From Hirudo medicinalis (lineage: Eukaryota > Annelida > Clitellata > Hirudinida > Hirudinidae), in contig MPNW01000023.1 in NCBI GenBank assembly GCA_011800805.1, positions 1-18,446 of the forward strand: 18,446 nucleotides of DNA. Reading direction: 5' to 3'. The notes beneath the pieces are model-generated. The model did not search any database. It saw nothing but the letters and a program-made list of their open reading frames with translations, and was not told where the DNA came from. A program made the translations under genes and the position numbers. This document shows, in pieces, positions 11,101 to 16,300 of the stretch (within the stretch, counting starts at the first letter, position 1; every line of letters begins with the position of its first letter).

Positions 11101-11368
11101 CTGCTTTTTCATTTGATATACTTATTGTCACAACAAAAGCCACTGACCTGAAGCTTTGAAATGAAAATGATGTTGCTAATAAGAAGCTAAATACTGCTAC
11201 GTAAAGACCACTAATCCAGTTAAATATGGTGTGCCTTGACCGGTGGTCAAATGTGGCTAGGTGCGAGATATAAAAACCTTTTCTTTTGCGGATAAAATTG
11301 TCAAGATGCGCCTTTAGTTCATCGTGTAATATCCGCAGAGCATCTTTAGTGTTATGACCACTCAACAT
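610..11368 (-). CDS. TMEM94: TMEM94 (ERMA) orthologue, complete, 28 exons
   Basis: TMEM94 is a multi-pass ER protein related to P-type ATPases. In mammals it is reported to support Mg2+ uptake into the ER, and variants cause a neurodevelopmental and cardiac syndrome. The reconstructed 3978-nt coding sequence gives about 1325 residues (human about 1356), colinear throughout. Landmarks: A-domain-like LVEGD (about residues 162-166), DKKGILSWPNP around Asp393 where canonical pumps have DKTGT, GQIFIGMV-type segment (about 715-725), GWNCHISL (about 773-780), EYGEVTCCLGSS (about 955-966), and a C-terminus ending KLGMNSPF, as in vertebrates. Exons are listed in the seven block entries below. The ATG at 11368 fits the human N-terminus, but an in-frame TAG 33 nt upstream sits in an acceptor-like context, so an upstream 5' exon is possible. 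The mannosidase gene ends 732 nt upstream on the same strand. Confidence 0.95.
2471..2621. repeat. minisatellite, about 5 copies of a 30-34-bp unit
   Basis: Units begin CATGAT or CACGAT at 2471, 2501, 2533, 2567 and 2601, so spacing grows from 30 to 34 bp. Each contains ATCCATAACAACATGAATTC or a near copy. It lies entirely within TMEM94 intron 22 (2120-2642), ending about 20 bp from the donor of exon 22. Confidence 0.9.
2643..3380 (-). CDS. TMEM94: TMEM94 exons 20-22: hinge-like region before the C-terminal membrane domain
   Basis: Exons: 3281-3380, 3107-3215, 2643-2814. Exon 20 reads LPKGIENIRPHINNIDNVPL (human LPRGIHQVRPHLQNIDNVPL). Exon 21 carries EYGEVTCCLGSSLNM. The 21/22 junction gives FLRADCSISKDP where human has FLQSDISIALDP, the position of the P-type hinge motif GDGxND. 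Exon 22 ends with QLSAKMNSLSCFLMFQ and then KLVSV, spliced at GTC|gtgaga. Intron 21 is half filled by a 19-bp tandem repeat and intron 22 contains a 30-34-bp minisatellite. Confidence 0.9.
2880..3027. repeat. tandem repeat, 8 copies of a 19-bp unit
   Basis: Units start with TGAGAT, TGAGAC or CGAGAC at 2884, 2903, 2922, 2941, 2960, 2979, 2998 and 3017, an exact period of 19. Two unit types (GAGATATACCAC and GAGACATACCAC) are mixed. The array fills about half of TMEM94 intron 21 (2815-3106). Confidence 0.93.
3448..4378 (-). CDS. TMEM94: TMEM94 exons 17-19: GWNCHISL region and Ser-rich loop
   Basis: Exons: 4195-4378, 4049-4132, 3448-3894. Exon 17 contains NQIFIGMVTMQYQAK (human GQIFMGMVSSQYQAR). 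Exon 18 contains VSCVRFVHFSKENELRSR, followed in exon 19 by FSEKMGLEAGWNCHISL, nearly identical to vertebrates. Exon 19 is the largest exon (447 nt). After the conserved start it encodes a Ser/Lys-rich, probably disordered cytosolic loop ending in SSSTSSLYSSYIEGL, which aligns only loosely with the human loop. Introns 17 and 18 are 62 and 154 nt. Confidence 0.92.
4379..5758. other. TMEM94: TMEM94 intron 16, 1380 nt, no gene
   Basis: This is the longest intron of the gene. I see no conserved coding match on either strand. It contains an extreme A/T stretch at about 5330-5402 with alternating TA runs, a poly-A run near 5280, and an AAC/AAT microsatellite at 5584-5655. Confidence 0.7.
5584..5655. 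repeat. imperfect AAC/AAT trinucleotide microsatellite
   Basis: Mixed AAC and AAT triplets in several short runs, interrupted by ATATAG and by A-rich bases. It lies in TMEM94 intron 16 near the exon 16 donor. Confidence 0.85.
5759..6539 (-). CDS. TMEM94: TMEM94 exons 13-16: large cytosolic (N-domain-like) region
   Basis: Exons: 6446-6539, 6276-6372, 5980-6082, 5759-5917. Diagnostic stretches are CELARQMGFTDRATDIF (human CELARLIGFTPGAKELF), MPNVFCVLVKDHST, GMADLLLSMCTDYWDG (human GTADVVLEACTDFWDG) and RKKIADFYHRNSMTSYCTAF (human RKKVLDFYQRACLSGYCSAF). Phases are 2/1, 0, 1 and 2, consistent across every junction. This part is less AT-rich than its introns. Introns 13 and 15 are 73 and 62 nt; the intron after exon 16 is the longest of the gene (1380 nt). 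Confidence 0.9.
6704..8048 (-). CDS. TMEM94: TMEM94 exons 8-12: P-domain-like core with DKKG
   Basis: Exons: 7926-8048, 7695-7863, 7572-7618, 6942-7007, 6704-6825. Exon 9 opens with SFCCIDKKGILSWPNPS. The Asp (about 393) stands where P-type ATPases are phosphorylated, and human has CCVDKQGILSWPNPS. Exon 10 is tiny (47 nt) and encodes CSTCQVLNLTQDTK. Exon 11 matches human FDDSNW...LTSLKPL, and exon 12 matches NVLLNLC...FSDHLCNIAL (here GILLNTC...FADHVKCMSL). Introns 7, 8 and 9 are only 68, 62 and 76 nt; intron 10 is 564 nt. Confidence 0.9.
7008..7571. other. TMEM94: TMEM94 intron 10, 564 nt, nothing recognised
   Basis: AT-rich DNA with short TAATATTA-type runs between 7100 and 7280. The open frame crossing 7488-7742 is read-through of exons 9 and 10 plus intron in mixed frames, not a gene. 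Confidence 0.6.
8117..9190 (-). CDS. TMEM94: TMEM94 exons 4-7: linker and third/fourth membrane segments
   Basis: Exons: 9024-9190, 8749-8854, 8603-8689, 8117-8242. Exon 4 matches the human EHIVLEPGDLF...VLETPVI stretch (here EHFVTLERDEVF...LLETPFI). Exon 5 carries the GALDREKYNIYSVF segment, matching human TALDNERF. Exon 6 (29 codons) encodes a membrane helix with NTLRYLLF, matching human NALRFIF. Exon 7 begins with another hydrophobic helix (IQAVFPLLAVSFPVTW) and then returns to the cytosol. Introns 4 and 5 are 169 and 59 nt. Intron 6 is 360 nt and holds a decayed SINE copy. Confidence 0.9.
8366..8503 (+). mobile_element. decayed copy of the tRNA-derived SINE (copy C)
   Basis: The best-preserved stretch is 8430-8503. 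It contains ACAACCCAGCTTGCACTGCT, which aligns with CGCAACCCAGCCTGCACCGC in copy A. Most differences are CpG to TpG or CpA, as in old methylated DNA. The match continues through a GTGCCC...GGAGCAC segment to AAAAAGTGC. The tRNA-like head upstream is only weakly visible. It lies in TMEM94 intron 6, antisense to the gene. Confidence 0.65.
9284..9333. repeat. 29-bp tandem duplication (1.7 copies)
   Basis: TGACAAAGTAATTGTAAGAC occurs at 9284 and again at 9313. The spacer between the copies includes CATGCTCGCATG. It lies in TMEM94 intron 3, about 95 bp from the exon 4 acceptor. Confidence 0.9.
9711..9818 (+). mobile_element. 5'-truncated SINE, same family as copy A (copy B)
   Basis: Aligned with copy A from CTGCATC...GAGGGAGTGCTC to CACTCAAAAG. 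The 20 bases ATTAAAAAGTGCCTTCACAT are identical at 9770-9789 and at 12482-12501. The tRNA-like head is missing. It lies in TMEM94 intron 3, antisense to the gene. Confidence 0.85.
10134..11368 (-). CDS. TMEM94: TMEM94 exons 1-3: N-terminus, first two membrane segments, A-domain-like part
   Basis: Exons: 11148-11368, 10865-11001, 10327 down to 10134. Exon 1 encodes an amphipathic, charged start (KDALRILHDELKAHLDNFI) and a first hydrophobic segment near residues 48-72. Exon 2 supplies a second one (LLAELIILLFFLLVNVAF, about residues 77-94). Exon 3 holds SMLVEGDVILLRPGQ, the clearest relic of the P-type actuator domain, preceded by RDSRVINLP as in human RDGHLVNLP. Junctions are phase 2 (AG/G), phase 1 (G/AT) and phase 0 at the end of exon 3. 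Intron 1 is 146 nt and intron 2 is 537 nt. Confidence 0.9.
10328..10864. other. TMEM94: TMEM94 intron 2, 537 nt, nothing recognised
   Basis: AT-rich, with no repeats or coding matches that I can see. The acceptor context TGGTCCAACAG before exon 3 is unusually poor in pyrimidine runs. Confidence 0.6.
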
Positions 11369-12099
11369 GCCTATTCGTTCATCACAATTGAAATTCTATT
11401 TAAAACAAATCGACGACCGAGAGACTGATCAAATTTAAAAGTGAACGAATTTGAAAGAAATAAAAAAAAGCATTTAGTAGCATGGATCAAAATAAATATC
11501 GAGCATTATAATTTATTAGTATTATTTTAAGCTACTTTAAACCACAATTTTGTTAGCTCCATTTACCAAGGGCCGCCGACAAAAATTTCAAGCCCCTAAG
11601 CAAGGGCCACCACGTTATCAATCACGACCTTTTTCTGCTTTACATTACCAAATTGACTTAACAGGGGCCAGAAATTTTTGTCGACGGCCATGTCTGCATC
11701 CATAAGCTTGTATCGTAGTTCTGTAATTTAGATACTGTTGGTATCTGGAGTCCACTGACGAACTTTAACCTTTTCCAGGATATTTTTCAGACACTTTCAA
11801 CCTGATTCACATTTTCATAGAAGTCAGAACAGGGCAAACGCAAGAGCACAAAAACAGTCAAGATATTGTGTTCCAAAGAAGCTACAAATCAGAATGCAAA
11901 TTTTGAATAATTTATATAAATTCTTTGTGAAAATGAAGCTCATTAACAACACATAACATATAAGTCAAATGCTTAATAAAATAAAAAAGTACAAACTGTT
12001 AATATGATATAAATGTAAAGCAGTGCAGTCATAAGGTTTGAAGATTTATGATACAATAGAATACATTTGGGCAATTACTGCAATAACAAATATGAAAAA
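11369..12099. other. intergenic region: mannosidase 3' flank and TMEM94 5' flank
   Basis: This 731-bp stretch separates two genes on the same strand. It should hold the 3' UTR of the mannosidase gene and the promoter and 5' UTR of TMEM94. On the minus strand the only candidate poly(A) signals I see are a TATAAA variant at 11911-11916 and an AATAAA at 11512-11517. No TATA box or initiator can be assigned with confidence. A 119-bp inverted-repeat element sits at 11571-11689. Confidence 0.6.
11571..11689. mobile_element. 119-bp MITE-like element with 26-bp terminal inverted repeats
   Basis: The left end starts GGCCGCCGACAAAAATTTC and the right end, read in reverse complement, starts GGCCGTCGACAAAAATTTC. 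The match continues to GCCCC, giving 26 bp with 3 mismatches. The interior has no coding potential. Flanks CAAG/CATG might extend the ends to a hAT-style CA start, but I see no target-site duplication. It could fold as a hairpin if transcribed in the mannosidase 3' UTR. Confidence 0.75.
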
Positions 12100-13331
12100 T
12101 TATGTCCAGACAATAAAAAGCCAGGTCTTGAGCTCCATTTGATTAATTTTCAGGACATTGGAATGAATTTTTGCTTTGATTTGAGATCCAGTGAGACTCA
12201 TTTCATAGAGTTCAGCCGTAAGGTAGCCATTTAGGAAGAGTGATGCATGCAACTTGACATGAATACAAAATAAAACTTAAATAAATGCAAAATTAAACTT
12301 CAATCATGTACATAAATTAATATTATCGCCTTTCAATTCCATTCGGTGTGCGGGTTGGCGGAATGGGTTGCATTCCTGCATGCGGCGGTAATGGCAATAG
12401 ACGTAATGTGTCGTGTTCGCAACCCAGCCTGCACCGCCAGGGAGCGCCCTCGGGTAGGGGCGCTATTTAAATGGTAGAACGATTAAAAAGTGCCTTCACA
12501 TCCTGTTCAGATACGTAAGGCTCTCAAAAGTTAAACTGATTGCAACGAAGAATGTGATTCAAAACATAGCTAAGGTTTTGTACTTAGTTTAATACATTGT
12601 TTTTGATGGTGAAATGACTTAATTTCAACCAAGCTACAAATATGGTGGGACTAACAGTGACAGTCTCTGAAAAGCATCCTTGAGGACCTTTTTCATCAAG
12701 AATGTTGGATTCAAGGCCATAATAATGAAGTGTGACCACAAACTCCTGCTTAGATTCGGTTAATGTCAGTATCCTCCAAGACACCAAGAAGACTCCACAT
12801 GGCAGTTCAACACTCCCACCAAGTAATTTGAAAGATGAGTTGAAGCTGAGTTCTTGCAAAACCACCAAAGGGTCATTGAGTCTCAAAATATTGTGAAATG
12901 CCAACGCCGATGGCTTGGGTATGTCGCTCTGAAGATAGTTTAATCAGATGGCACTTTTAACACTTGATAATGCATTGCAATCCTACTTCCAAAGGACGCT
13001 GACTCCCGAAATTTTCAAAAGTAATTGCAAATGTGCTTGCAATGGGCACGTTGTCTGTGACATTTTCATTCAGTCCTCTCCAGTCATCTTGAAGGAGTCG
13101 ACGATCAAGCATGACTTCTATCTGACCTGTGATGTTAGGCTTAAGAAATTTAACAAACATGCATGTGTGCTTATAACATGCAATGAAACCTCTTCTAGCA
13201 CCAGTGACCGCATGGCACTGACCAGATGCAAGACTCAGTCGGGTTTTGTCATCTTCAATGAAGGCAAGGTTTGTCATGGGGTAGAAATTACCCTGAATGC
13301 CAAATTTACTTCTCCACTTTCTTTTTATCAT
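12100..13331 (-). CDS. MAN2A-like: mannosidase exons m12-m15: C-terminal beta domain and stop
   Basis: Exons: 13190-13331, 12987-13126, 12656-12928, 12100-12252. Exon m12 has KFGIQGNFYPMTNLAFIEDD, m13 has GQIEVMLDRRLLQDDWRGL, and m14 has ELPCGVFLVSWRILTL and FVVTLHYYGLES. Exon m15 ends with NQMELKTWLFIVWT before TAA, matching human SPMEISTFRIQL. Reading straight through the m14 donor instead gives a TAA at 12584-12586 and a protein missing the last strands. I chose the donor ACT|gttagt (12655) because the m15 homology requires splicing. Introns are 63, 58 and 403 nt; the last contains SINE copy A. Confidence 0.87.
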
Positions 13332-16300
13332 CTGTTTTTTTTTTAACTAATTGAATTAAACTTAATAAATTCATAAAAATAAGCTAATCATTTTAAACTC
13401 TGAAATTTTTTTTAACAACTGAATAAACTATAATTATAAAACAAATGGAATTTTGTTGTTCAATTTAAAATGGCACTTGAGGAATAAAATCATTCAGCAG
13501 CACTTGTGATAATTCAAATATTTTTGCAATAGCATGTATTTGCAGTCGTCATGACAACCACCTGATAACCGTTGAGGTCCGTGAAGAAATGATCATTATC
13601 AAGAGCGGATGTTTCAAGGACCATGGAGATCTCGTAGTTTCCTCTCATGCTTATGTCAACAATGTTTGTCAGGGAGATGCTCTCTTCTTGAGGTCCTTGT
13701 GTTGAAAATTAACTGCAATCTACTGTTGAGTTTATTACTTAACATGCCTATGTTTCATTGTAAAACATTAACAATTAAAACTTAACAATTTAAATTCAAT
13801 TTTAATCATTTAATTAGCAAAAAAATAAAAATTGAAGAATATCCATCAACCCTTGACCTCACACAAGTCTGAATGATCAGTCAATGTATGGTCAGCATTG
13901 TTTCAGTTCAACAATGGTGAATAAACCACTGATAAAGCATCCACTTTCATAAAGAGATAAATCAAAGTAGTTGCCAACCACAGCAGTGAAATATTTCAGT
14001 GATTTGAACAATTTCAGGAGACAGCTTCGCCACAATGAACGACTTCAAGTTTCCTTCAACCAGGACGACCTGTTGCACGAGGACGTCCACTTCCTGCATT
14101 TCAGAGAAATTCACTTTTAATCCACAAGAATAAATAGAATGTCGCACAATGGAAGTTGTTGTTGTTGATGTATGTGCTATTCGAGACATAACATAACAAG
14201 TTGCCACTTTTTATTTATTCATTTGTTTAAAATTTGGTAACATTTCCACATTTACTTGAAATTACTAGAAATGTCATATTCTTCCAATATTTTATTACTA
14301 TTCAAGGGTTACACCAGACAGCATCAGCATTTCCAATCACCATGAAAACCCAAAAGTTATCTAAAAGCCCAGATGCAACATATTACAAAGTCTCAAAATG
14401 ACACAGTGAAACAATGAGCAGCCACCTGGATTCATTTCATAACTGGATGATTACAAGAATGTGGAGACTAAAACTTGCTTGCTTCCTAACTCACAAACCT
14501 GAGGCTTTCCAGGTGGAAGGAAAATGTAAGCTCCACTTTTATCCAGAAAGGGATTCAAATTTGGGATTGAACTGTAAGCCACAAACTTTGTTCGTAGATC
14601 GTATATTTTCTTGCCAGACTTTTTCAGGACTCTCTGTTGAATAAAATGTTCATATCAGGGCTGGGATTTTTAATTTTAATTAATTTATTTTAACTATTAA
14701 ATTTTATTTTAACTATTAAACGATTTCCAGAAAAAAGAATCCAGCAACATACTTTCTCTCACTATACAACCCATGACATAATAATAACAGTAAACATTGC
14801 AACACGGCAACCTAGAGTAATCGAGTTATTGTTTATATTTAATGTCAATAAATTGTAGGACGCTTTTGAAATAGTGCTGCCGAAACAACCGAATTGAAAA
14901 AATTGTGAATCACCACTGCATAAGCTACAGCAAGATGTTCCAACAAGATGGAACAGTATTTTTGTGATGCTCGAGAGTTTGCTGAATCAGTTGATCCACT
15001 GCAATGGTGGAAACCAAATGAACATAGATATTCTAAATTGGCATTGTTTGCCAAGACTGTGCCATTCACATCAGCCACCTCAGTTCCATGTGAAGGATTA
15101 TTTAGTTCTGCTGGTTACATTGTTAACAAGACAAGTTCATCACTTGAACAAAGTACTTTTAACATGCTCGTGTCATTGCGTTGTTGATTATCTGATGACA
15201 TTTGAGCAGGAAAAGACTCGTGCAGTTTCATGTTTTAAATGAATTTTAGTTGATAAATCATAAATTTGTGAACTACAGAAGTTTTAGTGTTTTAATCGAA
15301 ATTAATTATTAATTAATCGTAAATCTTCTAAAAGTTAACTATTAAAATGAAATTAATCATTCCCAGCCCTAACTCATACAAATAAAGAATAGCAATTTAG
15401 AACATTGAAATTCTAACATTCTTCTAAGGCTTTCATTTTGAACTTTAGTCAAATTTCATGCTTTGAAGCTCAATAGTTTGAAACAGAACATCACTTTCAA
15501 TGTTCAAAATTACATGTAACATTACATGTCAACATTGAAATGATTACATCATGCATCCTGCAAACATCAACCACAACAACAAGTACACAATGACAACCTT
15601 CATGACTCCTCTTTTGAAATGAACTTCAATGAAAGGATTGCTCAGAAAGAATGGTTTCTCAAGATCAGAGAACCTAGATATAATGAAACATAAAGTCGCT
15701 TTAAAATAACAGATAATTGACGATTACGACAGTGACGATGATTACGATCTTTAAAAATATAACTGTAAATTTGCGTAAATGCTAAACGCAAAGGGACTGC
15801 CTCATAATCTCAATTTTGTTTTCCACTCCTTGATAACTCCATGAAATAAATCCTTGCATTTCATTGTTTGGATGCAAATAGTTTACTTTATTGATTACAT
15901 TTATTGAGACCACATTCACAAAATCTCACCACAATTTCCTTGAATTAAAGATTGTCTGAACATTGCTCCTAACACATCCTTCCTCATTGTGTGAAGCATC
16001 CAAAAGACTTATTTCATGCAGGCCTAAAGGCTCTAACATGATCTGAATAAACACCTACAACAATGGAAGTAGTCATGGACATAAATCAACAATTGTGCAA
16101 GACACTCGCTTACTTCGAACGTGTGAGCAACAACACTCAGATTCTTATGGAGAGCTGGACTTGTTTGACAAACGAGTGGTTTTTGAAACTTGTCGTGAAC
16201 TCTGATATTGTCTTTTTGGACGTACAACGTTATCACTTCAAAACCACTCGAAGTCAGTGAATTGAAGATAACCAGTTTCCTAAGGTTTGTGACATTTTCA

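Noticed and set aside
12345..12425. functional tRNA gene
   Set aside because: A and B boxes are present, but no acceptor stem or anticodon arm pairs well, and related copies share the non-tRNA tail, so it is a SINE head.
12584..12655. TAA at 12584-12586 as the mannosidase stop codon
   Set aside because: The frame past 12656 loses similarity, while the separate exon at 12100-12252 matches the C-terminal strands of MAN2A enzymes, including a QMELKT segment, and joins in frame.
12948..13346. 132-codon plus-strand open frame
   Set aside because: It is the exact antisense of mannosidase exons m12-m13, whose minus-strand product matches GH38 enzymes; the plus-strand product resembles nothing.
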